DNA of 15,765 nucleotides, taken from positions 1 to 15,765 of the forward strand of contig JAJECB010000377.1 of NCBI GenBank assembly GCA_022822245.1, written 5' to 3'. A program made the translations under genes and the position numbers. Shown piece after piece: positions 1 through 8,825 of this stretch. Below the pieces are notes generated by a model. It was not told where the DNA came from. It worked only from the letters and a program-made list of their open reading frames with translations, and did not search any database. This DNA is from Gammaproteobacteria bacterium (GTDB taxonomy: Bacteria > Pseudomonadota > Gammaproteobacteria > HK1). Numbering within the stretch: the first letter of the stretch is position 1; each line of letters begins with the position of its first letter.

Positions 1-384
1 CCCGCGTTCCGGATGCGGGGCGACGTCAAGGCGCTCCTCGAGAGTCACGGCATCGACCTCGAGGAGACGGATTCCCCCGGCGGGGTCCTCCCCGAGCTCG
101 ATGCCCTGTACCTCACCCGCCTCCAGTCGGAGTACGACGGACCGGGAGAGACGGCCCGGTTCGACCATGCCCGCTTCCATCTCGGGCCGGACGAGCTCCG
201 GCGCATGAAGCCGGACGCGATCATCATGCATCCGCTCCCGCGGGGTCCGGAGCTCGACCCGCGGGTCGACGAAGACCCGCGGGCGATGTACTGGCGGCAG
301 GAACGCAACGGAATGTGGGTGCGCGTGGCCCTCCTCATCCGGATCCTCGGGGCCGCCGCCGGGTTTCGGGAGATCCGTCCGTGA
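1..384 (+). CDS. pyrB: Aspartate carbamoyltransferase catalytic subunit, C-terminal part (5' end outside window)
   Basis: The reading frame is open from the first base, so this is the C-terminal ~127 residues of a protein whose start lies upstream. PyrB condenses carbamoyl phosphate with aspartate, the committed step of pyrimidine synthesis, in the cytoplasm. Seen in the sequence: an ALYLTRLQSEY segment matching the family 'LYxTRxQxER' strand-helix, and IIMHPLPRGPELDPRVDEDPR, whose HPLPR loop binds aspartate and carbamoyl phosphate, followed by the conserved 'D..P.A.Y..Q..NG..VRMALL' helix (here YWRQERNGMWVRVALLIRIL). The stop TGA (382-384) overlaps the GTG start of the next gene in a GTGA junction, so the two are probably translationally coupled. 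The downstream electron-transfer subunit and pyrE further on support the pyrimidine context. Ornithine carbamoyltransferase is a paralogue, but the HPLPR motif with this tail favours PyrB. Confidence 0.9.
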   Translation, partial: PAFRMRGDVKALLESHGIDLEETDSPGGVLPELDALYLTRLQSEYDGPGETARFDHARFHLGPDELRRMKPDAIIMHPLPRGPELDPRVDEDPRAMYWRQERNGMWVRVALLIRILGAAAGFREIRP

Positions 385-1262
385 ACCGGCCGGCCGGGGC
401 AAGCCGGGCGGATCGGCCGCACCGGGGGACGATATTCGTCGAGGAGGCCGAGGTGCTCGCGAACGAGCGCCATCCGGCCGGACAGCACGTCGTGCGGATG
501 CGGTCGGCGAAGGTCGCGGAGCGGGCGGCGCCCGGTTCGTTCGTCCACCTTCGCTGCGGGCCGGAGCTCGCGATGCGCCGCCCGATGTCGGTGATGCGAA
601 CGGACCCCGCCGAGGGCTGGTTCGAGATCCTCTTCAAGGAAGTCGGAGCGGGGACCCGCCTTCTCGGGGAGTGCGAACGAGGGGATCGGCTGAGCGTGCT
701 CGGACCCATCGGCCGCGGCTTCGCCCCGTCTCCGGACCGCCCCCGCCGCCTCCTCCTCGGGGGCGGCGTCGGCATCCCCCCGATCCTCTTCCTCGCCGAG
801 CGGCTCGCCGCCTCCCGCCCGGTCGTGCTCATGGGGTCGGAGGTCCCGTTCCCGTTCGACCTCGGCCGGTCCGCGATGCCCGAGGCGGGGCTTCCCGCCG
901 GGGCGGCCCTCGGATGCCTGGAGGAGGCCGGAATCCCGAGCCGGACGGCGAGCCGGGCCGGGTTGCCCGGCTGCTTCGACGGGCTGGTGACGGACCTTGC
1001 GCGCGATTGGCTCGCGGTGCGATCCTCGCTCGACGAGGTGGAGCTCTTCGCGTGCGGCCCGGAGCCGATGCTGCGGGCGGTCGCGGAGCTGGGAAGGGAG
1101 TTCGGGGTGCCGAGTCAGCTTGCCCTGGAGGAGCACATGGCGTGCGGCACCGGCGGCTGCGCGGGGTGCAGCGTCCCGGTGCGGACGCCGGACGGGCCGG
1201 CGATGAAGCGGGTGTGCGTGGACGGGCCGGTCTTCGACGGGGCGAGCGTGTTCGGAGATTAG
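381..1262 (+). CDS. pyrK: Dihydroorotate dehydrogenase electron-transfer subunit-like flavo-iron-sulfur protein (PyrK family)
   Basis: Predicted 293-residue member of the ferredoxin-reductase superfamily, PyrK branch. In known systems it carries electrons from dihydroorotate dehydrogenase type 1B to NAD through FAD and a [2Fe-2S] cluster. Visible motifs: RRPMSV at residues 66-71 (FAD-binding R-x-x-S type), LLLGGGVGIPP near 124-134 (nucleotide-binding glycine loop), FACGPEPM at 223-230, and a C-terminal cluster site with cysteines C255, C260, C263 and C279 in the family spacing. The GTG at 381 is chosen because it overlaps the pyrB stop and gives a normal family length; the frame is open further upstream but would run inside pyrB. 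No pyrD lies next to it in this window, and most gammaproteobacteria use the quinone-linked class 2 PyrD that needs no PyrK, so the real partner is uncertain. The family assignment is solid; the exact electron donor is inferred. Confidence 0.82.
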   Translation: MNRPAGASRADRPHRGTIFVEEAEVLANERHPAGQHVVRMRSAKVAERAAPGSFVHLRCGPELAMRRPMSVMRTDPAEGWFEILFKEVGAGTRLLGECERGDRLSVLGPIGRGFAPSPDRPRRLLLGGGVGIPPILFLAERLAASRPVVLMGSEVPFPFDLGRSAMPEAGLPAGAALGCLEEAGIPSRTASRAGLPGCFDGLVTDLARDWLAVRSSLDEVELFACGPEPMLRAVAELGREFGVPSQLALEEHMACGTGGCAGCSVPVRTPDGPAMKRVCVDGPVFDGASVFGD

Positions 1263-1266
1263 TTCC

Positions 1267-2460
1267 ATGGGTACATCCCGACCCCTCGACGGCATCCGCG
1301 TGGTGGAGCTCGGACAGCTCATTGCGGGCCCCTTCGCGGGCAGCATCCTCGCCTACTTCGGAGCGGAGGTCGTCAAGGTGGAGCCGCCGGGGGGCGGCGA
1401 CGCGATCCGCGGCTGGCGCGTGCTGCGCGACGGGACGTCGTACTTCTGGCGGATGCTCGGGCGCAACAAGAAGTCGGTCACCCTGAGCCTGCGGACCGAG
1501 GAGGGCCGGGCCCTCGTCAAGCGTCTCATCGAGGGCGCGGACGTCGTCGTCGAGAACTTCCGGGCGGGGGCGATGGAGCGCTGGGGTCTCGGGCCGGACG
1601 AGTTCAAGGAGTCCAACCCCGGCCTCGTCTATGCCCGCGTGTCCGGCTACGGTCAGACCGGGCCCTACTCGGAGCGGCCGGGCTATGCCTCGGTGTGCGA
1701 GGGGATCGGCGGGTTCCGCTACCTCAACGGCTTCCCCGGCGAGGCGCCGGTGCGGCCCAACCTCAGCCTCGGCGACACCCTCGCGGGCCTGCACGCCGCC
1801 CTCGGGATCCTCCTCGCCCTCGTCGAGCGCGGGAAGTCGAGCACGGGCCAGCTCGTGGACGTCGCCATCTACGAGTCCGTGTTCAACGTGCTCGAATCGG
1901 TCGTCCCCGAATACGACGGGGCGGGGCTCGTGCGCGAGCCCTCCGGGACCACCCTGACCGGGATCGTGCCCACCAACACCTATCCGTGCCGGGACGGCCG
2001 GCACGTCATCATCGGCGGCAACGGGGACTCGATCTACCGCCGGCTCATGCGGGCGGCGGGGCGGCCGGACCTCGCGGACGACCCGCGCCTCGCCCACAAC
2101 GCGGGCCGCGTGGAGCACGAGAAGCTCATCGACGACGCGCTCGCGGAGTGGACCCGGAGCCTCGACTCGGCCGAGGTGCTCTCGCGGCTCGCCGAGGCGG
2201 ACGTCCCCTCCGGCCCCATCTACAGCGTCGCCGACATCATGGAAGACCCCCACTACCGGGCGCGGGAGATGTTCCACCGGGTGGAGATCGACGGGCAGCC
2301 CCTGGTCCTCCCCGGGATGTCGCCCCGGCTCGGCACCACCCCGGGCGGCACCGCGTGGCCGGGCCCGGAGCTCGGCTCCCACAACCGGGAGATCCTGGAG
2401 GAGCGGCTGGGGCTCGGGGCGGCCGAGATCGAGGCGCTGCGCGCGAAGGGGGTGCTGTGA
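1267..2460 (+). CDS. Class III CoA-transferase (CaiB/BaiF family)
   Basis: A 397-residue protein of the normal length for the formyl-CoA/carnitine CoA-transferase family, which moves CoA between carboxylic acids through a covalent aspartyl intermediate. Seen: N-terminal GIRVVELGQLIAGPFAG and FGAEVVKVEPP (family-typical CoA-binding Rossmann start), DVVVENFRAGAMERWGL, SGYGQTGPYSERPGY, and LSLGDTLAGLHAALGIL, in which D170 matches the catalytic aspartate. The C-terminal SHNREILEERLGL is the usual 'HN.EIL..LG' tail. ATG 1267 lies 4 bases after the preceding stop, with a GGAG-like site inside the preceding gene. Its stop overlaps the GTG of yggS. It sits between pyrimidine and PLP/proline genes without an evident metabolic link. 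The substrate cannot be read from sequence; succinyl-CoA-dependent transfer to a dicarboxylate or oxalate/formate-type chemistry are only family possibilities. Confidence 0.9.
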   Translation: MGTSRPLDGIRVVELGQLIAGPFAGSILAYFGAEVVKVEPPGGGDAIRGWRVLRDGTSYFWRMLGRNKKSVTLSLRTEEGRALVKRLIEGADVVVENFRAGAMERWGLGPDEFKESNPGLVYARVSGYGQTGPYSERPGYASVCEGIGGFRYLNGFPGEAPVRPNLSLGDTLAGLHAALGILLALVERGKSSTGQLVDVAIYESVFNVLESVVPEYDGAGLVREPSGTTLTGIVPTNTYPCRDGRHVIIGGNGDSIYRRLMRAAGRPDLADDPRLAHNAGRVEHEKLIDDALAEWTRSLDSAEVLSRLAEADVPSGPIYSVADIMEDPHYRAREMFHRVEIDGQPLVLPGMSPRLGTTPGGTAWPGPELGSHNREILEERLGLGAAEIEALRAKGVL

Positions 2461-3176
2461 GCCGGCCGGGAACCCGGGTGGCCGACTCCCTCGGCGCGGT
2501 GCGCGAACGGATCGCGGCCGCGGAGCGGCGCTTCGGCCGCGCGCCGGGAAGCGTCACCCTCGTCGCGGTGGCCAAGACCAAGCCCGCGAGCCTCATCCGC
2601 GAGGCATGGGAGGCGGGTCAGCGCCAGTTCGGGGAGAACTTCGTCCAGGAGGCGGTGGAGAAGCTCGACGAGCTCGCCCGGCTCTCCGGCCCGGGAGGCA
2701 TCGAATGGCACTTCGTGGGCGCCCTTCAGGCCAACAAGTCGCGGACGGTGGCGGAGCGCTTCGACTGGGTTCACACCGTGGACCGGATCCGCATCGCGCG
2801 GCGCCTGAACGACCAGCGCCCGGCGTTCCTGCCGCCGCTCAACGTCTGTCTCCAGGTCAACGTGAGCGAGGAGTCGTCCAAGTCGGGGGTGCGGCTCGAG
2901 GAGGCCGCGGGCCTCGCGGCGGCGGTGGCCGAGCTCCCCCGGTTGCGCCTGCGTGGCCTGATGGCAATTCCCCGGCCGTGCACGGGCTTCGACGAGCAGC
3001 GGGGCGCGCTCCGGCCGCTGGTCGAGGCGTACGAACGCCTGCGGGGCGACGGTCTCGCCCTCGACACGCTCTCGATGGGCATGACCGACGACCTCGAGGC
3101 GGCGGTGGCCGAGGGCACCACCATGGTCCGGATCGGCACCGCCGTGTTCGGACCGCGCAGCGAGCCCGGCGCCTGA
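2457..3176 (+). CDS. yggS: YggS family pyridoxal phosphate homeostasis protein
   Basis: A 239-residue fold-type III PLP-binding protein without known catalysis, which buffers free PLP and affects amino-acid and keto-acid balance in the cytoplasm. Seen: VTLVAVAKTKP with the PLP Schiff-base lysine at about K40, FGENFVQEAVEK, WHFVGALQANKSR, and the C-terminal phosphate-binding block LSMGMTDDLEAAVAEG (205-220) followed by TTMVRIGTAVFG, all hallmarks of the family. The GTG at 2457 overlaps the TGA of the CoA-transferase gene (GTGA), gives the family length, and begins directly before the first amphipathic helix (SLGAVRERIAAAERR). It precedes proC and yggT, the common conserved neighbourhood of this gene in gammaproteobacteria. 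A gap of about 96 bases with a possible promoter separates it from proC. Confidence 0.95.
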   Translation: MSRPGTRVADSLGAVRERIAAAERRFGRAPGSVTLVAVAKTKPASLIREAWEAGQRQFGENFVQEAVEKLDELARLSGPGGIEWHFVGALQANKSRTVAERFDWVHTVDRIRIARRLNDQRPAFLPPLNVCLQVNVSEESSKSGVRLEEAAGLAAAVAELPRLRLRGLMAIPRPCTGFDEQRGALRPLVEAYERLRGDGLALDTLSMGMTDDLEAAVAEGTTMVRIGTAVFGPRSEPGA

Positions 3177-3213
3177 ATCCTCGGCCCCGGCCCCCGCGGG
3201 TTGCGGGGCGTCT

Positions 3214-3241
3214 TTGCCGGGCGCTCCGAATCTTCGATAAT
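3214..3241 (+). promoter_or_regulatory. Possible sigma-70 promoter ahead of proC
   Basis: In the yggS-proC gap, TTGCCG (3214-3219; 4 of 6 against TTGACA) is followed after 16 bases by GATAAT (3236-3241; 5 of 6 against TATAAT). The -10 stands out as A/T-rich in otherwise very GC-rich sequence and lies about 30 bases before the proC ATG. This is consensus matching by eye only; read-through from yggS is equally possible. Confidence 0.35.
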
Positions 3242-3272
3242 CCCGATCGTTCGTCGTGACGCGGAGCGGAGC

Positions 3273-4082
3273 ATGACCCGGAAGATCGCCTTCCTCGGCG
3301 GGGGCAACATGGCGACGAGCCTGGTGGGCGGGCTCGTGGAGAGCGGTCATCCCCCGGGCGACATCGTCGTGTCGGAGCCGGTGGCGGAGAAGCGCCGCGA
3401 CCTCGCCGAGCGGTTCGCGGTGGGGGTGACCGCCGACAACCGGGAGGCGGCGGCCGCGAGCGACGTGGTGGTGCTCGCGGTCAAGCCCCAGGACATGGCC
3501 GAGGTGGTCACCGGGGCGGCGGGGGCGATGCGCGAGGGCGGGCCGCTGGTCGTCTCCATCGCGGCCGGGACCCGGATCGGGCGGATCCTCGAGTGGCTCG
3601 GCTACCCGGCGCCGGTGGTCCGGACCATGCCGAATACCCCGGCCCTCCTCGGCTGCGGGGCCACTGCCCTCTTCGCGAACGAGGCGGTGACCGATGAGCA
3701 GCGAGACGCGGCGGAGACCATCCTGCAATCGGCCGGGATCGCCCTCTGGGTCGACGACGAGGGCCTCCTCGACGCGGTGACCGCGGTCTCGGGAAGCGGG
3801 CCCGCGTACTACTTCCTCCTCATGGAGCACATGATCCGGACCGGGGAGCGTCTCGGGCTCACCGCAAGCCAAGCGCGCGACCTCACCCTCCAGACCGCGC
3901 TCGGGGCGGCGCGCATGGCCCTCGAATCGGGGCGCACGCCGGATGAGCTTCGGGTGGGCGTCACGTCGCCGGGGGGAACCACCGCGCGGGCCCTCGACCT
4001 CTTCCGCGAGGGCGGGTTCGGCGAGCTGGTGGAGCGCGCCCTCACCGGGGCGCGGGACCGCTCGCGCGAGCTCGGCGGCTGA
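3273..4082 (+). CDS. proC: Pyrroline-5-carboxylate reductase
   Basis: A 269-residue enzyme that reduces 1-pyrroline-5-carboxylate to proline with NAD(P)H, the last step of proline synthesis. Seen: IAFLGGGNMATSLVGGL (Rossmann dinucleotide loop, about residues 5-21), VVLAVKPQDMAEVV, VVRTMPNTPALLGCGATALF, AVSGSGPAYYFLLMEHM, and the C-terminal GVTSPGGTTARALDLF signature that forms the dimer and substrate site. The ATG at 3273 is preceded by GGAGCGGAG and starts four residues before the first strand; the frame is open further upstream, but that stretch (FAGRSESSIIPIVRR) matches no part of the family. It follows yggS and precedes yggT by 20 bases, the standard gammaproteobacterial order. Confidence 0.96.
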   Translation: MTRKIAFLGGGNMATSLVGGLVESGHPPGDIVVSEPVAEKRRDLAERFAVGVTADNREAAAASDVVVLAVKPQDMAEVVTGAAGAMREGGPLVVSIAAGTRIGRILEWLGYPAPVVRTMPNTPALLGCGATALFANEAVTDEQRDAAETILQSAGIALWVDDEGLLDAVTAVSGSGPAYYFLLMEHMIRTGERLGLTASQARDLTLQTALGAARMALESGRTPDELRVGVTSPGGTTARALDLFREGGFGELVERALTGARDRSRELGG

Positions 4083-4102
4083 TCGGGGCGCAGCGAAGTC
4101 CC

Positions 4103-4678
4103 ATGGGCGGACCCTACGCCGGCAACGCGCTCACCTTCCTGGTGCAGGTGGCGTTCGGGATCTACATCCTGATCCTCATGCTGCGCGTGCTCCTGCAGGT
4201 GCTCCGCGCCGACTACTACAACCCGCTGTCGCAGTTCGTGGTGAGGCTCACCGAGCCGGTGCTGGCCCCGCTTCGCCGCATCATTCCGCGGGTCGGGCGG
4301 ATCGAGGGCGGCGCCCTGCTCGTGATGCTCGGGGCGCAGATGATCGAGTACTGGCTGGTATTCGGGATGAAGGGCCTCGAGCCCTCGCTCGCGGGGCTCG
4401 CGGTGGTCTCGGCGGCGGAGCTGCTCGACCTCTGCACCACCGTCTTCTTCTGGGCGATCCTCATCCGGGTGGTCCTGAGCTGGGTGAACCCGGGTATCCG
4501 GCACCCGGCGAGCGACATCGTCCACAGCCTGACCGAGCCCGTGCTCGCGCCCGCGCGCCGCGCCCTGCCCGCGATGGGGGGCTTCGACCTCTCGCCGATC
4601 CTGGTCCTCGTCGGGCTTCAGCTCGTCAACCTGCTGCTCATCGCGCCGATCCGCGACGCGGGCCACCTGATGTTCTGA
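4103..4678 (+). CDS. yggT: YggT family integral membrane protein
   Basis: A 191-residue inner-membrane protein made of two YGGT repeats. The first is at about residues 9-65 and the second at about 108-165. Each has a hydrophobic helix followed by an NPxSxxVxxLTEPVLAPxRR-type segment: NPLSQFVVRLTEPVLAPLRR at 40-59 and HPASDIVHSLTEPVLAPARR at 134-153. Further hydrophobic helices lie near 68-88 and 163-181. The family (YlmG in Gram-positives and plastids) is linked to osmotic tolerance, cell division and membrane protein or nucleoid organisation, without an agreed biochemical activity. It sits between proC and pyrE; its stop is only 4 bases before the pyrE ATG, so it is probably co-transcribed with both. 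Confidence 0.93.
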   Translation: MGGPYAGNALTFLVQVAFGIYILILMLRVLLQVLRADYYNPLSQFVVRLTEPVLAPLRRIIPRVGRIEGGALLVMLGAQMIEYWLVFGMKGLEPSLAGLAVVSAAELLDLCTTVFFWAILIRVVLSWVNPGIRHPASDIVHSLTEPVLAPARRALPAMGGFDLSPILVLVGLQLVNLLLIAPIRDAGHLMF

Positions 4679-4682
4679 GCCG

Positions 4683-5399
4683 ATGGGGGCGGGAGCGGAC
4701 GACTTCGAGACGGATGCGGCGGACGCGGCGGCCACGACGGAAGCGACAGAGGTCAGGGAGACGACGGCACGGCGCTTCATCGACCTCGCCCTCGCGTGCG
4801 ACGCGCTTCGCTTCGGGGAGTTCGAGCTCAAGTCCGGGCGGCTCAGCCCCTACTTCCTCAATACCGGGCGGTTCAACTCCGGGCGGGCGCTGGCGGAGCT
4901 CGGGCGCTGCTACGCGGAGACCATCCGCGCGGCCGGCTTCGAGTTCGACATGCTCTACGGGCCCGCCTACAAGGGGATCCCGCTCGTCGCGAGCGTCGCC
5001 GTCGCCTTCTTCGAGGGGGGGGCGAGGGACGTTCCCTACGCGTTCAACCGCAAGGAGGCGAAGGATCACGGGGAAGGGGGGACCACGGTGGGGGCGCCGC
5101 TCTCGGGACGGGTGCTGATCGTGGACGACGTCATCTCGGCCGGAACCGCCTCGCGCGAGTCCCTCGCGATCATCGGGGCGGCAGGCGCGATGCCGGTGGG
5201 ATTCGTGATCTCCCTCGACCGCGAGGAGCGGGGGATCGGGCGGAAGTCCGCGGCGCGCGAGATGCGGGAGGACCGGGGCCTCCCGGTGGCGGCGGTCGCG
5301 AACGCGACGCAACTCCTTCGCGTCGTCGAGACACGCCCCGACCTCGCCCCCCACGCACCCGCGATGCGGGGCTACCTCGAACGCTACGGCGAACCCTGA
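4683..5399 (+). CDS. pyrE: Orotate phosphoribosyltransferase
   Basis: A 238-residue enzyme that transfers phosphoribose from PRPP to orotate, giving OMP in pyrimidine synthesis. Seen: RFGEFELKSGRLSPYF (43-58), LYGPAYKGIPLVASVAVAF, the flexible catalytic loop RKEAKDHGEGG (123-133), and the PRPP motif VLIVDDVISAGTA (144-156). The family usually has about 213 residues. The excess is an N-terminal Ala/Asp/Glu/Thr-rich stretch of about 24 residues before the first helix (ARRFIDLALACDAL). No ATG, GTG or TTG lies inside that stretch, so the extension appears real unless the start is non-canonical. A run of eight G at 5015-5022 is read through without frameshift, which is useful when judging indels elsewhere in the window. 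It converges with argB. Confidence 0.95.
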   Translation: MGAGADDFETDAADAAATTEATEVRETTARRFIDLALACDALRFGEFELKSGRLSPYFLNTGRFNSGRALAELGRCYAETIRAAGFEFDMLYGPAYKGIPLVASVAVAFFEGGARDVPYAFNRKEAKDHGEGGTTVGAPLSGRVLIVDDVISAGTASRESLAIIGAAGAMPVGFVISLDREERGIGRKSAAREMREDRGLPVAAVANATQLLRVVETRPDLAPHAPAMRGYLERYGEP

Positions 5400-5449
5400 C
5401 CCCGTCCCAAGGCCGCACCGTATGCTTCAATGAGTCCGAATAGCCGGAA

Positions 5450-5504
5450 TTGGCCGGAATGGGCCAACGAGCCGGTCTGCAGGGCTTTCCGGCGCGCGCC
5501 CGGA
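5450..5504. terminator. Weak hairpins in the pyrE/argB convergent gap
   Basis: The 114-base gap between the convergent genes pyrE and argB holds two small inverted repeats. TTGGCC (5450-5455) pairs with GGCCAA (5462-5467) around a 6-base loop, and TCCGG (5488-5492) pairs with CCGGA (5500-5504) around CGCGCGC. Neither has a T tract, so they are weak candidates for bidirectional termination. No other signal is seen in the gap. Confidence 0.22.
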
Positions 5505-5513
5505 CCACACCCG

Positions 5514-6775
<1,262 letters not shown>

Positions 6776-6776
<1 letters not shown>

Positions 6777-8269
6777 TAAAGGGGTACGTCGAGGCCGGGG
6801 TCGAGACGCACGAGGAGGCCCCGCACGTCGCCCGCGATCCGTTCGAGCGCCGCCTCGGAGTCCGCCTCCAGCCGCAGGGTGAGGCTCGGGGAGGTGTTGG
6901 AGGAGCGGACCAGCGCCCATCCGTCGGCGAGCTCGGCGCGCACGCCGTCCAGGGTGTCGAGCCGCGCGCCCGCGAACCCCGGGGCGTCCGGCATCGCCCG
7001 GACGAGCCGCTCCATGAACCGCTCGGGCTCACCCTCGCGCATCTCCACGCGGATCTCGGGGGTCGCGATCCCTTTCGGAAGGGCGGCGAACCGCTCGGTG
7101 GGGGATTCCGGAGAGGCCGCGAGGATCTCGAGGAGCCGGGCGGCGGCGTAGAGGGCGTCGTCGAACCCGTACCAGCGGTCGGAGAAGAAGAGGTGTCCCG
7201 ACATCTCGCCGGCGAGCGCCGCGCCGGACTCCTTGAGCATCTTCTTGATGTACGAATGCCCGGTCCGCCCCATCACGACGCGCCCCCCCCGCGCCGCGAT
7301 GAACGCGCCGAGGTGGCGGGTGCACTTGACGTCGTGGACGAAGGTCGCGCCGGGGCGGCGGGCGAGGATCTCCTCGGCGTAGAGCATCATGAAGCGGTCC
7401 GGCCAGATGATCTCCCCCGCGCCGTCCACCACCCCGAGGCGGTCGCCGTCCCCGTCGAACGCGAGGCCGAGGTCGGCCCGGCTCTCGACGACGGCCCTCG
7501 CGAGGTCCGCGTAGCTCTCCGCGACGCTGGTGTCGGGCGGGTGGTTGGGAAAGCGGCCGTCCACCTCGCAGTGCAGCTCGATGACCTCGTGGCCGAGGGC
7601 GCGGAGGAGCCGGGGCACGGTCGGGCCGGTGATGCCGTTGCCGGCGTCGACCGCGACCCGGAGGCGGCGGCCGCGGGCGATGCGGCCGGTGACGTCGCGC
7701 AGGTAGTCCTCGCGGGGATCCCGCGAGGTGAGGGAGACGCCGCTTCGGTCCTCTCCGCTCCCGCTTCCACCCCCGGTGCCCGGCAGGGGGACCGCGGGCC
7801 AGCCGTGCCTCTCGAGCCGCTCGCGCAGCCCCTGGATGCGCTCCCCGAAGAGGGTCTCCCCCGCGAGGGTGATCTTGAGCCCGTTGTAGTCGGGGGGGTT
7901 GTGGCTCCCCGTGATCATGACCCCGCTCCCGAGCTCCCGGGCCGCGTAGTAGAGGATCGGCGTCGGCACCCGCCCCATGTCCACGACCGAGACTCCGCCC
8001 GCGAGGAGCCCCTCCGCGAGCGAATCGCGGAACTCGGGGCCGGTCAGGCGGCCGTCGCGCCCGACCGCGACCCGGGTCTCGCCGAGGGCGCGCGCCTCGC
8101 GGGCGATCGACCACCCGACGGCCTGGACCAGCGCCGGACTCAGCGGGTCGGGGGCGATGCCGCGGACGTCGTAGGCGCGAAAGACTTCGGAGGGGATCCC
8201 GCGGCCGGGCGGCGCCGGTGCCGGCCCGGATGCGGGTGCGGACGCGGGTGGGGTCGTGGAAGTCGGCAT
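6776..8269 (-). CDS. algC: Phosphomannomutase/phosphoglucomutase (AlgC type)
   Basis: A 497-residue alpha-D-phosphohexomutase interconverting 6-phospho and 1-phospho mannose or glucose, feeding GDP-mannose and UDP-glucose pathways for LPS and exopolysaccharide. Seen in order: VFRAYDVRG (29-37), the phosphoserine loop TGSHNPP (120-126, S122), the metal loop DGDGDR (272-277), the sugar-recognition GEMSGH (354-359), and the phosphate-binding RSSNTSPSLTLR (455-466). Two low-complexity parts are unusual: a Pro/Ala-rich N-terminal stretch of about 25 residues, and a Gly/Ser-rich patch near 164-173 between domains 1 and 2. The ATG at 8269 has GGAGG about 12 bases upstream. The order dut-algC-argB matches Pseudomonas. 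The stop codon is partly formed by the edge of the palindromic repeat, so the original C-terminus may have been altered by a few residues. Confidence 0.93.
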
Positions 8270-8347
8270 GGTCCGGTCGTTCCTCCGTGGCGCTTCGCCG
8301 GGTTGCGGCGCGCACGCCGGTTGCGGGTGGTCGGTTGGCGGCGGTCA

Positions 8348-8383
8348 GCTACCGGCGGCCGGCTACGGGCTACCGCCGGCCGG
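8348..8383. repeat. 15-bp direct repeat with inverted halves at the dut 3' end
   Basis: GCTACCGGCGGCCGG (8348-8362) and GCTACCGCCGGCCGG (8369-8383) match at 14 of 15 bases. The second copy contains the dut stop codon and its last codons. The same bases offer CCGGCGG (8352-8358) pairing with CCGCCGG (8373-8379), so a GC-rich hairpin between dut and algC is possible. It may be a small duplication of the gene end or an attenuator; no T tract follows. Confidence 0.45.
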
Positions 8384-8825
8384 TGTGGCCGAACCCTCCC
8401 GCCCCGCGCTTCGTCTCCGCGAACTCGTCCACCAGCTCGAAGCGCGCCCGGGCCACGGGGACGACGACGAGCTGGGCGATCCGTTCCCCGGGCTCGATGA
8501 CGTACGGCTCGTTCCCCCGGTTCCAGCACGAGATGAGGACCTCGCCCTGGTAGTCGGAGTCGATGAGCCCGACGAGGTTCCCGAGCACGATGCCGTGGCG
8601 ATGGCCGAGCCCCGAGCGCGGCACGATCACCGCCGCGTAGCCGGGGTCCGCGATGTGGATCGCGAGCCCGGTCGCGACGAGCCGCGTCTCGCCCGGCCCG
8701 ATCGTGGTCGGCCCGTCGACGCAGGCCCGAAGGTCGAGGCCCGCCGAGCCGTCCGTCGCGTACTCGGGGAGCGGAATCTCCCGCCCGAGCCGGGGATCAA
8801 GGGTGCGAAACTGAACGTCCGGCAA
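8370..8825 (-). CDS. dut: dUTP diphosphatase (trimeric dUTPase)
   Basis: A 151-residue homotrimeric enzyme that hydrolyses dUTP to dUMP and pyrophosphate, keeping uracil out of DNA and supplying dTMP synthesis. All five family motifs are present: GSAGLDLRA (26-34), PRSGLG (69-74), [14 protein letters not shown] (82-95), PGERIAQLV (112-120) and [10 protein letters not shown] (140-149). The length equals the E. coli enzyme. The frame is open upstream inside coaBC, but homology begins at [11 protein letters not shown]. The only sensible start is TTG at 8825, as no ATG or GTG lies near, so a rare start codon is inferred. It overlaps the coaBC 3' end by 29 bases in another frame, suggesting coupled translation. 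Confidence 0.92.
   Translation of the reverse strand: MPDVQFRTLDPRLGREIPLPEYATDGSAGLDLRACVDGPTTIGPGETRLVATGLAIHIADPGYAAVIVPRSGLGHRHGIVLGNLVGLIDSDYQGEVLISCWNRGNEPYVIEPGERIAQLVVVPVARARFELVDEFAETKRGAGGFGHTGRR

Noticed and set aside
45..2382. Long minus-strand open frames opposite pyrK and the CoA-transferase
   Set aside because: Arg/Pro/His/Glu-rich translations with no family motifs, fully overlapped by well-supported plus-strand genes.
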